Origin: FEN-1139 sp964396375 | GTDB taxonomy: Bacteria > Myxococcota_A > Polyangia > Polyangiales > Polyangiaceae | Assembly: GCA_964396375.1 (NCBI GenBank) | Contig: CAYNEY010000009.1 | Coordinates: forward strand, 52,311-116,310 | Length of the DNA stretch: 64,000 nucleotides | Direction: 5' to 3' | Part shown: piece after piece, positions 1 to 7,258 of the stretch | How the letters are laid out: the number at the start of each line of letters is the position of its first letter | Numbering within the stretch: position 1 is the stretch's first letter | Notes under the pieces: generated by a model | Told to the model about the DNA's origin: nothing | Databases searched by the model: none | What the model saw: only the letters and a program-made list of their open reading frames with translations | Program-made: the position numbers and the translations under genes

Positions 1-1062
1 TCTCCACTTCTCGAGCTCTGCTCCCACCTTGGCTCCCTGGTGGCACTCATCGCGATGGCCTTTGCCGTGGTCCGCGGAGTGTGGCTGGACGGAAATCTCA
101 CCTCGCCGCTCCTTTTCGCGGCCCTCGCGGCCACGCTCGGCGCAACCTGCCATCTTGGACCGATCGTCTGGTATCGGGCGGTGCGCTACCTCATCACGGA
201 CCAACACGTTATCATGACCCGGGGGATCTTCCGGCGAGCCATCATCCGCTCCCATGTGTCCTTCGCGCGGATCAGGTGGAGCCCGGAGAACGAGGCGATC
301 GGCAGTCTCGAGTTGGTGCGTGCAGTGCCCACCGGAGCCATGTTCCGCTGCTTGACCCTCGAGCTCGTAGGCATCGAACATCCCGCAGCGGTCTGGGGGA
401 TCATCCGAGATGCTCATGACGTGACCAATCCGGGCCACTCGGGCTTGCCGCTCACTCAACGACTCGACTCGGACGAACGTGTGCTCTGGGCAGCGCGACC
501 ACTGCCTTCGTTTCGTGCCTACCTCCCCGTGCGCCCGGCAGACTGGATGGTCGTCGGGTTGATCCTCGCCCTGCTCGGGACCGTCACTTTCCTCGTGGTG
601 CGCGGCGCCACACTGCTCACGAGACTGCTCGGGTCGGGGCTCGAAGCTGGCTCACTCCCGTTCTTCTCGCTCGGACTGGGTTACATGCTGGGTGTGGTGG
701 TGGTGCTGCTGATCACCGCCCACCTCGTTTATCATGGCTTCACGCTCCGCGCGGTGGGTCTGCACCAGACTCGCTATCTCATCAGCAACAAGCGAGTGCT
801 CATTCAGCGCGGCCGCGAGGAGCTACACCTCGATCGCCGCAGGATCGTCGACGTCATCGAGACCTCGGCAGGGGCCGGCACCTACAATCTGTTCTTGGTG
901 CTCGATGGTCCGCGCGCCCGCGCCCTCGCGGCTCACGGTGCCTTCGGCACTGAAGAGCCGAGTTCTGCGCTCCGTCCCATCCTCGAATGCGTTCAGGATC
1001 CGCGCGGCGCCGTGGACGTGCTGGCGCGCAGGGTGTCCGTGTCACCCCCACGGGCTGCCTAG
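1..1062 (+). CDS. Membrane protein with two PH-like (bPH2/DUF304-type) modules, 5' end cut by window
   Basis: The frame is open to base 1 with no stop, so the N-terminus is probably outside the window; a GTG at 40 is the first start-like codon. The protein alternates membrane segments with two similar cytoplasmic modules. The first begins at RYLITDQHVIMTRG and the second at RYLISNKRVLIQRG, the second followed by a basic stretch and an IVDVIE strand. This looks like a tandem duplication of a two-helix plus bacterial PH-like unit. Two strong hydrophobic segments (around VVGLILALLGTVTFLVV and LGVVVVLLITAHLVY) separate the modules. Such proteins are membrane-bound and mostly of unknown function. 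The gene converges on purA with a gap of about 20 bases. Family assignment comes from pattern only. Confidence 0.6.
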   Translation, partial: SPLLELCSHLGSLVALIAMAFAVVRGVWLDGNLTSPLLFAALAATLGATCHLGPIVWYRAVRYLITDQHVIMTRGIFRRAIIRSHVSFARIRWSPENEAIGSLELVRAVPTGAMFRCLTLELVGIEHPAAVWGIIRDAHDVTNPGHSGLPLTQRLDSDERVLWAARPLPSFRAYLPVRPADWMVVGLILALLGTVTFLVVRGATLLTRLLGSGLEAGSLPFFSLGLGYMLGVVVVLLITAHLVYHGFTLRAVGLHQTRYLISNKRVLIQRGREELHLDRRRIVDVIETSAGAGTYNLFLVLDGPRARALAAHGAFGTEEPSSALRPILECVQDPRGAVDVLARRVSVSPPRAA

Positions 1063-1072
1063 TCACAAGACG

Positions 1073-1086
1073 GAGGCCGTGGCCTC
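1073..1086. terminator. Short GAGGCC/GGCCTC hairpin between convergent genes
   Basis: A perfect 6-bp inverted repeat with a 2-base centre lies in the 22-base gap between the PH-like gene and purA and touches the purA stop. It has no T tract on either side. It could end transcription from both directions, but the support is only its position and symmetry. Confidence 0.25.
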
Positions 1087-2380
1087 ATCCAAGCGGATCA
1101 CGAAGGACGATGGTCTGGTCACGTCGAGGACCGACGCTGAGGAGATAGGCTGGGACGCCCACCCTGCTGGTCACGAACTCCACGTACCGACGCACCCCCG
1201 CCGGCAGATCCTCGACCCGCCGAATATCAGCGATGGGTTCCGACCAACCTGGGAGTTCCTCATACACCGGACTGATGGTCTCCGGCGAAAGCAGCTCGTC
1301 GATTGGCAGGGTCTCGGTGCGCCCCCGTGGCGTGTCATAGGCCACACAGACCCGAATCCGGGAGAGCCCAGTCAGAACATCGAGTTTGGTGATGGCCAGC
1401 CCGTCGAAGCCGTTGACTCGGGCCGCATAGCGCAGACCTGGAAGGTCCAACCACCCGGTGCGCCGCGGACGACCGGTGACGCTGCCGAATTCCGCGCCTT
1501 GCTCACGCAGATGCTTCCCCTCAGCGTCGTCGAGTTCCGTCGGGAATGGTCCCCCGCCAACCCGCGTGAGATACGCTTTGGTGATCCCAACCACACACTC
1601 AATCCGGTTCGGCCCCACGCCGGCACCCAGTGCAGCACCGGCTGCTACCGCCGAGCTCGAGGTAACGAAGGGGTACGTCCCGTGGTCCACATCCAACAAC
1701 GTCCCTTGCGCCCCCTCGAAGAGCACCCGGTGCTTGGCTCTCAGAGCTCCCTCGACCAGCTCGGATACATTGCCAAGCAGCGGCAGCAAGCGTTCCGCCT
1801 GCACGAGCAGCGGTTCGAGAATTGAATCAACACTCGGACGCTCACCACCCAGAGCGCGGAGCACAGGCGCCCAGCTCTCAATCGCAGCCTCGATGCGCTC
1901 ACGCAGGTGCTGCGGCTGGCGCAGATCACCCGTGCGCACGCCCGTGCGCCGCGCCTTGTCTTCGTAGGTGGGTCCGATACCCTTCTTGGTGGTGCCGATG
2001 GCCCGCTCAGCACTGAGCGCTGCCTCGCGCAAGGTATCCACGGCAATGTGATAGGGCAGGATCAAGTGGGCACGATCGCTCACCACCAAACGCTCGGTGA
2101 GGTCACTGTGTCCACGCCGCAGTAGCTCATCGATCTCGGCCAGAAGCACCTTCGGATCGATCACCATGCCTTGTCCGAGCAGGCACCTGGTGCCGGCGCG
2201 CAGAACCCCGCTCGGCAGCAACCGCACCACGATTTTTTCATCGCCAACGACCAGCGTGTGTCCGGCGTTCGGACCCCCCGCATAGCGAACCACCACCTCG
2301 GCGTTCTCGGTGTAGATATCGACGATCTTGCCCTTTCCCTCGTCGCCCCACTGGGCACCCACGATCACGACTGACGACAT
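1085..2380 (-). CDS. purA: Adenylosuccinate synthetase
   Basis: Cytoplasmic enzyme joining IMP and aspartate with GTP to give adenylosuccinate, the first committed step to AMP. The N-terminus carries the family P-loop VGAQWGDEGKGK, followed by the VRYAGGPNAGHT substrate loop and, further on, GIGPTYEDKARR. At 431 residues it is the normal length. The frame runs upstream to 2458, but the ATG at 2380 (MSSVVIVGAQWGDEGKGK) fits the family start and is preceded by a purine-rich GAGAGG/AAGG stretch, so it was chosen. It is transcribed alone, convergent with the PH-like membrane gene and divergent from the HAD phosphatase gene. Nothing unusual was seen in the catalytic motifs. Confidence 0.97.
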   Translation of the reverse strand: MSSVVIVGAQWGDEGKGKIVDIYTENAEVVVRYAGGPNAGHTLVVGDEKIVVRLLPSGVLRAGTRCLLGQGMVIDPKVLLAEIDELLRRGHSDLTERLVVSDRAHLILPYHIAVDTLREAALSAERAIGTTKKGIGPTYEDKARRTGVRTGDLRQPQHLRERIEAAIESWAPVLRALGGERPSVDSILEPLLVQAERLLPLLGNVSELVEGALRAKHRVLFEGAQGTLLDVDHGTYPFVTSSSAVAAGAALGAGVGPNRIECVVGITKAYLTRVGGGPFPTELDDAEGKHLREQGAEFGSVTGRPRRTGWLDLPGLRYAARVNGFDGLAITKLDVLTGLSRIRVCVAYDTPRGRTETLPIDELLSPETISPVYEELPGWSEPIADIRRVEDLPAGVRRYVEFVTSRVGVPAYLLSVGPRRDQTIVLRDPLG

Positions 2381-2540
2381 TCTTACCTTACCTCTCACGT
2401 CGATGACGAACCGAAAACCTCTGGCGTGACGAGCCGCGACCAGACCAAGTCGTGCCACTTATGGCGAACGGTGGTCAGCGGTCGGGGCGGCCAAAGCGCT
2501 GCATAGTAACACTCCCTTCTCCCCCTGCACGCTGGTTCCC

Positions 2541-2579
2541 GAGGCTTCGTGCCGAGGCTTCGTGCCGAGGCTTCGTGCC
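2541..2579. repeat. Three perfect tandem copies of a 13-bp unit
   Basis: The unit GAGGCTTCGTGCC occurs three times head to tail at 2541-2553, 2554-2566 and 2567-2579, followed by a degenerate partial copy (GAGCCTCCG). It lies in the roughly 310-base space between the divergent purA and HAD phosphatase starts. That space holds no other gene that could be supported. A repeated regulator site or simple slippage are both possible. Confidence 0.9.
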
Positions 2580-2689
2580 GAGCCTCCGGCCGTTCTTATG
2601 GCTCCGGCGGGCTTTCTCGGCCCAGCTCTTGGCTGGCGCACCGCCGAGAGACACCGCCCACCGACCGGCGCTATGCTCAGGCTGGTTCG

Positions 2690-3424
2690 ATGTCCACTCA
2701 GCCAACCGCGAGCCGACGTGTCCTCGGTGTCGTATTCGACCTTGACGGAACCTTGATTGACTCTCGGGACGATCTTGCCGCCGCCGTCAATCACGCTCTT
2801 CTTGTCAACGGTTTGCCGAGCCGGCCACCGGAAGAGCTGTTCAGCTTCATCGGCGACGGGCTGAAACGCCTGGTTGTACGAGCGTCGGGTCTCCCCCCGA
2901 CAGAGCCTCTGGTGCGCAACGTCGAAAAGGATGCTCTCGAATACTACCTCGCCCATGTGCACGACACGACGACGCTGGTCCCGGGAGTGCGGGAGGTGCT
3001 CGCACAACTAACAGAACGACAGCTTCCCCTCGCGCTCTGCACAAACAAGCCCCGCGCCGCAACGTCGGCCATCCTTAAGGCCTTCAGCCTCACCGACTGG
3101 TTCCGGTGCGTCATCGCAGGCGGTGATCTTCCGGTCATGAAGCCTGATCCGAGGGTCTTGACTGCGATCGCAGACTGCCTCGAGGTTGCCCCCACCGAGC
3201 TGGTCATGGTCGGAGATGGACCTCAGGACGTGCTCACGGGACATGCGGTGGGCGCACGTACTGTCGCGATCGAATTCAACATCGCGCCGCTAGCGTCGGT
3301 ACTGGCGGCCAAACCGGACGTCGTGCTAGCGGGGCTGAACGAGTTACCGAGTCAGCTTCATGTATGGGCTGAAACCTCGTCACCTGAGGCCGCTGCACCC
3401 CAGCGTCAACTCGCGAGGCGGTGA
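2690..3424 (+). CDS. gph: HAD-superfamily phosphatase, phosphoglycolate phosphatase-like
   Basis: A 244-residue haloacid dehalogenase-type hydrolase. Motif I is FDLDGTLIDSRDD, with the nucleophile and acid-base aspartates, near residues 16-28. Motif II/III residues sit around LCTNKP and a downstream lysine in GGDLPVMKPDP, and motif IV is MVGDGPQDVLTG. Cap-domain composition and length fit phosphoglycolate phosphatase (removal of phosphate from 2-phosphoglycolate), but related HAD enzymes such as pyrophosphatase or beta-phosphoglucomutase cannot be excluded. The frame opens earlier (2549), but the ATG at 2690 starts just before the first strand and was chosen; no clear ribosome-binding site precedes it. 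Its 3' end overlaps the convergent DUF4388-J gene by 19 bases. Confidence 0.85.
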   Translation: MSTQPTASRRVLGVVFDLDGTLIDSRDDLAAAVNHALLVNGLPSRPPEELFSFIGDGLKRLVVRASGLPPTEPLVRNVEKDALEYYLAHVHDTTTLVPGVREVLAQLTERQLPLALCTNKPRAATSAILKAFSLTDWFRCVIAGGDLPVMKPDPRVLTAIADCLEVAPTELVMVGDGPQDVLTGHAVGARTVAIEFNIAPLASVLAAKPDVVLAGLNELPSQLHVWAETSSPEAAAPQRQLARR

Positions 3425-4146
3425 TACGCCGTGCACAGGCGAAGGAAGTGTTGGGAACCCTCTTCTCGGGAAGGGGCTAAATGGCACCCTTGCCGGTCGG
3501 GGTGGAACTGGAGCGCCAGCCTCCGGAACGCCTCCCGAATCTGCTCGGTGGTCGCCGCTCGGGGCAGCCCGAGCAGCGCGAGATCCCGCGCGCGCTGTCC
3601 CGCCTCCGAATCCTCGTGTTGGGCTTGCATCGAAGGTGTTCGATCCCGGCGCCGCGCTCTTCCCCATAAGAACTGCTCCACCGTGAGCGGCTCGATACCA
3701 GCCGAAGTGCACCCGCGCGGACGAAACACGATCCGGGCGTCGGCCAACCCAAATAGCGCCTCCAATCGCAGTCGGTTTTGGGCCGAGAGCGCGGCATGAA
3801 GGACGCTTGGGGTGATGCTCCCGCGTTCGAGCAGTCGCTCGCCCAACCGTTGGCTCAACGCGAAGAGCTGACGCTTCAGCTCACGCGGCAAGAGCCCGTG
3901 CTGCTCAACCAGGATCTGTCCGAGTCGCGGTACCGTGAGCGGAGTCTCGACCAGAACCACACAGCCACGCGCAAGGTGGATGCGGTGGGAACGCCCCGAC
4001 CCACCACCACCAACCTCCACCAACTCAAGGACCCCTGAAATCCGTTCTCGGTGCAGCGTACCCAGCAGGTCGCCGAGTGTAGTGTCACGAAGATGAGACG
4101 TGAGCCGCACGGGCCGGTGGTAACAGAGCCACTTTGGCACGGCCAA
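3406..4146 (-). CDS. DUF4388-like (PATAN-type) N-terminal domain fused to a C-terminal J domain
   Basis: A 246-residue soluble protein. Residues about 14-140 look like the DUF4388 module common in myxobacterial signalling proteins (an LGDLLGTLHRERISGVLEL start, an IHLARGCVV strand and a helical HGLLPRELKRQL region). Residues about 188-246 form a J domain, with a helix EQIREAFRRLALQF, an invariant HPD at 215-217 and a closing helix. J domains stimulate DnaK ATPase, so the protein probably recruits DnaK to a target chosen by the N-terminal module; that is inference. The called start is a TTG at 4146; a GTG at 4140 or 4110 is equally possible. It overlaps the gph 3' end by 19 bases on the opposite strand. 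Confidence 0.7.
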   Translation of the reverse strand: MAVPKWLCYHRPVRLTSHLRDTTLGDLLGTLHRERISGVLELVEVGGGGSGRSHRIHLARGCVVLVETPLTVPRLGQILVEQHGLLPRELKRQLFALSQRLGERLLERGSITPSVLHAALSAQNRLRLEALFGLADARIVFRPRGCTSAGIEPLTVEQFLWGRARRRDRTPSMQAQHEDSEAGQRARDLALLGLPRAATTEQIREAFRRLALQFHPDRQGCHLAPSREEGSQHFLRLCTAYHRLAS

Positions 4147-4205
4147 GAAACTTGACTTGACTGCCCCATCCCCGGAGCCACGGGGGGCACCGGGCCCTCG
4201 GACAC

Positions 4206-5282
4206 CTAGGCCGCGCTCGGCGGCGAGTAGAAGTCGACCAAGCGAATCTCCTCGCTGGTCAGCCGCGCCGACACAACACTGCGCTCTCCTACGTAGTCCC
4301 CTCCCACCTGAAATGGCGTCGCCGGATCGGATTCGACAGTAACGCTCTGAACCAAATAGTCGAACAGATAGTCGCTCGACTCATACTCGCCTCGCCAAAT
4401 CGCCTTGAAATTCAGGATGAATGGACCAGCACCGAGCGTCGCTACCCTAAGGTGCATCCGATCCGCACGCTCGTTGGCGTAGGGGAAGACCCGGAATCCA
4501 AACCCGTAATACGGGATGGTCGAGAGGGCGGCGATCCGCGCCGGCCCCTCATAGATGGTGTGACCACAGGGAATTGGCATCCCAAGGCGCGTGCCCTTCG
4601 GCCCCAAGCGATAAGCATCCTCGCCAGTGTTGATGATGCGTACGTATGGCATCGACCGTACCATCGTGTTCGGGATGGTACGCGTCGCCGCGGCGACCAA
4701 ATACGACACCAAACCAGGGGCGTACTTCGCGATCGCCGTCTTTGCCAACTGGCCGCGCACCTTGGCGTAGTCAGCGAGCAACGTGGCGTCGGCACCGACC
4801 CCACAGAACGGCGCGATCCAATCCTCTACCTCGATCAGCCGGAGCGGCCGACTCCCCGCGTCCGAACCGAGCCGCGCCACGTCGGCGCCAATATCAGTAG
4901 ATTTGTCGTTTGTGGATCCGACGACCCAGGCTAACGCGTTGCCCGTGCCGAGCTTCAGCAGGCCAAACCGAGGATAGGGAGCTCCCTCACGCCGTGCTTG
5001 GCGGATCACCTCCGTTACCACCACCGTAAACGTCCCGTCCCCACCACCGGTCAGCACGGTCTGATAGCCGCGCGCCACGATGATTCGGGCAATCTCCCGC
5101 GCGTCAGAGAGGCGACGCGAGACAAAGAGATCACCGCCCGCCAAGATGCGGTCCAGAGTCGAGATCACCTCCTGGTCGACCCGCTTGGCGTTACCGTTCA
5201 CCACCACCGCCAGCCGTCCCGGCGACGGCGGCGCCGAGTCGGACATCATCATCGGATCGGGGATCACGGAGTTCGGTCTCAT
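4206..5282 (-). CDS. Diacylglycerol/sphingosine kinase-like lipid kinase
   Basis: A 358-residue protein with the DAGK catalytic fold. An RLAVVVNGNAKR strand begins at about residue 23, the nucleotide-binding GGGDGT lies at 79-84 and LGTGNALAW at 111-119. Family members phosphorylate diacylglycerol or related lipids at the inner membrane face. The C-terminal half holds the usual beta-rich region but with little sequence recognisable to me, so the substrate is open. The ATG at 5282 has an AAGGA eight bases upstream. Three in-frame ATGs a little downstream (residues 11-13) are weaker starts. It is separated from the DUF4388-J gene by about 60 bases on the same strand and could be co-transcribed with it. 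Confidence 0.8.
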   Translation of the reverse strand: MRPNSVIPDPMMMSDSAPPSPGRLAVVVNGNAKRVDQEVISTLDRILAGGDLFVSRRLSDAREIARIIVARGYQTVLTGGGDGTFTVVVTEVIRQARREGAPYPRFGLLKLGTGNALAWVVGSTNDKSTDIGADVARLGSDAGSRPLRLIEVEDWIAPFCGVGADATLLADYAKVRGQLAKTAIAKYAPGLVSYLVAAATRTIPNTMVRSMPYVRIINTGEDAYRLGPKGTRLGMPIPCGHTIYEGPARIAALSTIPYYGFGFRVFPYANERADRMHLRVATLGAGPFILNFKAIWRGEYESSDYLFDYLVQSVTVESDPATPFQVGGDYVGERSVVSARLTSEEIRLVDFYSPPSAA

Positions 5283-5414
5283 GGTGCATGTCCTTCGGGT
5301 CGGGCCGTCTCGAACGGAGCCAGCTTATGCTCCCGTGGGGCAAGATCCCGAAAGAAGCAGAAACCGTTCCCCTTAGTTGGCCCATCCCGGCGGACCGGAC
5401 TAGGCTCGCGGCCG

Positions 5415-5445
5415 GGTGACGATACCAGGAACCTGCCTGGTCACC
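5415..5445. promoter_or_regulatory. Operator-like dyad just upstream of the basic unknown protein
   Basis: ACCAGG (5424-5429) and CCTGGT (5436-5441) form a perfect inverted repeat with a 6-base centre. It extends outwards to GGTGA and TCACC arms with a small bulge. It ends 12 bases before the ATG at 5457, where a repressor site or leader hairpin could act. The remainder of the 174-base divergent gap shows nothing else clear. Confidence 0.35.
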
Positions 5446-5456
5446 GGACGACTATC

Positions 5457-6092
5457 ATGAAGGCCAAGACGACGAATCGGGGCAAGTCACCACGGCAATC
5501 GGGGAGCAGCGCACCAGCGCCCGCACCATCCGAGAAGCCAACCACTTCCGAGACCGCTTCCACTTCGGGAGCAGGGCGCCGGGGTGGTCCCCGCGGCTCG
5601 GCCCCCTGGACGACTCGTCACGCGGCGAAGCATGCGGCAGAAGCCGCCGCCCGCAACGCCACCCCACCAGCCCCGGGAAGCGCCCGAGCAACGCTCCGTA
5701 CCCCAGCAGGCGCGGAAGAACTCAAGGCCATGCTGACCGAGCTTACTTCAGCTATCAGCAAGCTGCGCGTTTACAAGCGAAACCTGAATCGGGACTTCTG
5801 GGAAGCAGGAATCGTGCTGCGGGAGCTGCGAGAACGTCGGCTGTTCGAGGCGAAGGGATACAGCAGCTTTGACGCCTTCGTCGAGCGCGAACTCGACTTC
5901 GGTCGGGCTACCGCCCAGCGTCTCAGCCACCTCCCCAGGATTTTTCTGCCGGAAGCCGCCCAAGAGTTCGGTCTCTCGGTCGTACTGGCCGTCATGGAGC
6001 TTGTCGAAGGCGATCGCGAGAGTCAAACCCGGCTCGCGGTCGCATCCACCCCGAGCAAACCCCTGAAGCCCCCGGCCGCCTCTCGACACTAG
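5457..6092 (+). CDS. Unknown protein with Lys/Ala/Pro-rich N-terminal tail and helical C-terminal domain
   Basis: I do not recognise this 211-residue protein. Residues 1-85 are low-complexity, rich in Ala, Pro, Ser, Thr, Arg and Lys with little Asp or Glu, resembling disordered nucleic-acid-binding tails. Residues about 88-175 are predicted helical, and include FWEAGIVLRELRERR and a KGYSSFDAFVERELDFGRA stretch that looks like the helix-turn-helix-style repeats of proteins that recognise or load onto DNA. The frame extends far upstream, but the ATG at 5457 removes an implausible Arg/His-rich stretch. It is divergent from the lipid kinase gene and lies 71 bases before obg on the same strand. 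A DNA-associated role is inference. Confidence 0.55.
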   Translation: MKAKTTNRGKSPRQSGSSAPAPAPSEKPTTSETASTSGAGRRGGPRGSAPWTTRHAAKHAAEAAARNATPPAPGSARATLRTPAGAEELKAMLTELTSAISKLRVYKRNLNRDFWEAGIVLRELRERRLFEAKGYSSFDAFVERELDFGRATAQRLSHLPRIFLPEAAQEFGLSVVLAVMELVEGDRESQTRLAVASTPSKPLKPPAASRH

Positions 6093-6147
6093 CAAGCGGG
6101 GCTAGAGAGCGCGATGACTAGCTTTGGGCGAGGAGCAACGCTATAGG

Positions 6148-6159
6148 CTCCGGCCGGAG
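6148..6159. promoter_or_regulatory. 12-bp perfect palindrome overlapping the obg ribosome-binding site
   Basis: CTCCGGCCGGAG reads the same on both strands and includes the GGAGG that sits four bases before the obg ATG. A TATAGG, which could serve as a -10 box, lies directly upstream at 6142-6147. The palindrome could be a protein site or dimerising RNA element; it may also be chance in GC-rich DNA. Confidence 0.3.
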
Positions 6160-6163
6160 GCTG

Positions 6164-7192
6164 ATGCGTTTCGTCGACGAATGCGAGATCGATGTCGAGG
6201 CAGGTAATGGCGGCGACGGCTGCATCGCATTCCGACGGGAGAAGTACGTCCCCTTCGGAGGACCAGCGGGGGGGGATGGTGGTCGCGGAGGTGACGTGAT
6301 CCTGATCGCAGATTCAGGGATCGGCACGCTCTACGACCTTTACTACACCCGCCATCTGAAAGCCGATCACGGCGCGCCGGGCCAGGGCCGCGACTGTTAC
6401 GGACGCGGCGCCGAGGATCGTGTGCTCCGTGTCCCTGAAGGGACGGTGGTGGTCGATCGTGCCACCGATCAGGTGCTGGGAGAACTGCTGGCGGACGGTG
6501 ACAGACTGGTGGTGGCCCGCGGTGGCTCGGGTGGACGAGGCAACAAACACTTCGCCACCTCAGTGGATCGTGCGCCCCGCCGCGCCGAGCCAGGCCAGCC
6601 TGGGGAACGACGAGCCCTCCGCCTCGAACTGAAGTCAATCGCCGACGTCGGTCTGCTGGGCTTTCCCAACGTCGGAAAGAGCACCTTCATCCGCGCCGTG
6701 AGCCGCGCACGTCCCAAGGTCGCGGATTACCCCTTCACGACACTCGAGCCACACCTCGGCGTTGTCTCACTGGCAGACTACTCGGTGCGGAAGGCACCAG
6801 GTTTCGTGATCGCGGATATTCCCGGGTTGATCCCAGGCGCGAGTTCAGGGCTCGGGCTTGGCCTCCGCTTCTTGCGACACGTGGAGCGGACCCGACTTCT
6901 GCTTCACCTGGTCTCCTTGGATGAGGATCCGACCCGCGACCCTGTGTCGGATTACCGCGCACTCCGCGCAGAGCTCGTCGCCTATGGATCTAGCCTTGCA
7001 GAGCGTCCCGAGCTGGTCGCTCTGACCAAGGCCGACCTGACTCACGTTCGCGAAGCCTACCCGCGCCTGCGCGAGGAGTTCGCCACGCTCGGTGTGACAC
7101 TGTGGTGCATCAGCGCGGCAACCCACGAAGGCCTGGGGGAGCTGGTCGCCGCCTTGACCCAGCGTCTGTTCGGTGACCCCGAACCCGAGTGA
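6164..7192 (+). CDS. obg: Obg/CgtA family ribosome-associated GTPase
   Basis: A 342-residue GTPase that associates with the large ribosomal subunit and links ribosome maturation to stress. The N-terminal Gly-rich Obg domain (GNGGDGCIAFRREKY and GGDGGRGGDVI) covers residues 1-158. The G domain follows with G1 GFPNVGKST at 166-174, G2 around FTTLEPHLG, G3 DIPGLI and G5 ISA. The G4 motif reads TKAD rather than NKxD. There is no C-terminal OCT extension, which many Obg proteins also lack. The ATG at 6164 has GGAGG four bases upstream. It faces dnaB convergently with a 66-base gap. In many bacteria obg sits with rplU and rpmA; here it does not. Confidence 0.96.
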   Translation: MRFVDECEIDVEAGNGGDGCIAFRREKYVPFGGPAGGDGGRGGDVILIADSGIGTLYDLYYTRHLKADHGAPGQGRDCYGRGAEDRVLRVPEGTVVVDRATDQVLGELLADGDRLVVARGGSGGRGNKHFATSVDRAPRRAEPGQPGERRALRLELKSIADVGLLGFPNVGKSTFIRAVSRARPKVADYPFTTLEPHLGVVSLADYSVRKAPGFVIADIPGLIPGASSGLGLGLRFLRHVERTRLLLHLVSLDEDPTRDPVSDYRALRAELVAYGSSLAERPELVALTKADLTHVREAYPRLREEFATLGVTLWCISAATHEGLGELVAALTQRLFGDPEPE

Positions 7193-7258
7193 AATCACCT
7201 CCGAGGATTGACGCAAGCTTGACGTTCTCTCGGTCGGTGAGCCCCGGTCCAGACGGCA

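Noticed and set aside
2672..2690. TATGCT close to the HAD phosphatase ATG as evidence of a leaderless transcript; a similar box lies before the M48 ATG
   Set aside because: The -35 side does not match in either case, and a hexamer of this kind is frequent by chance.
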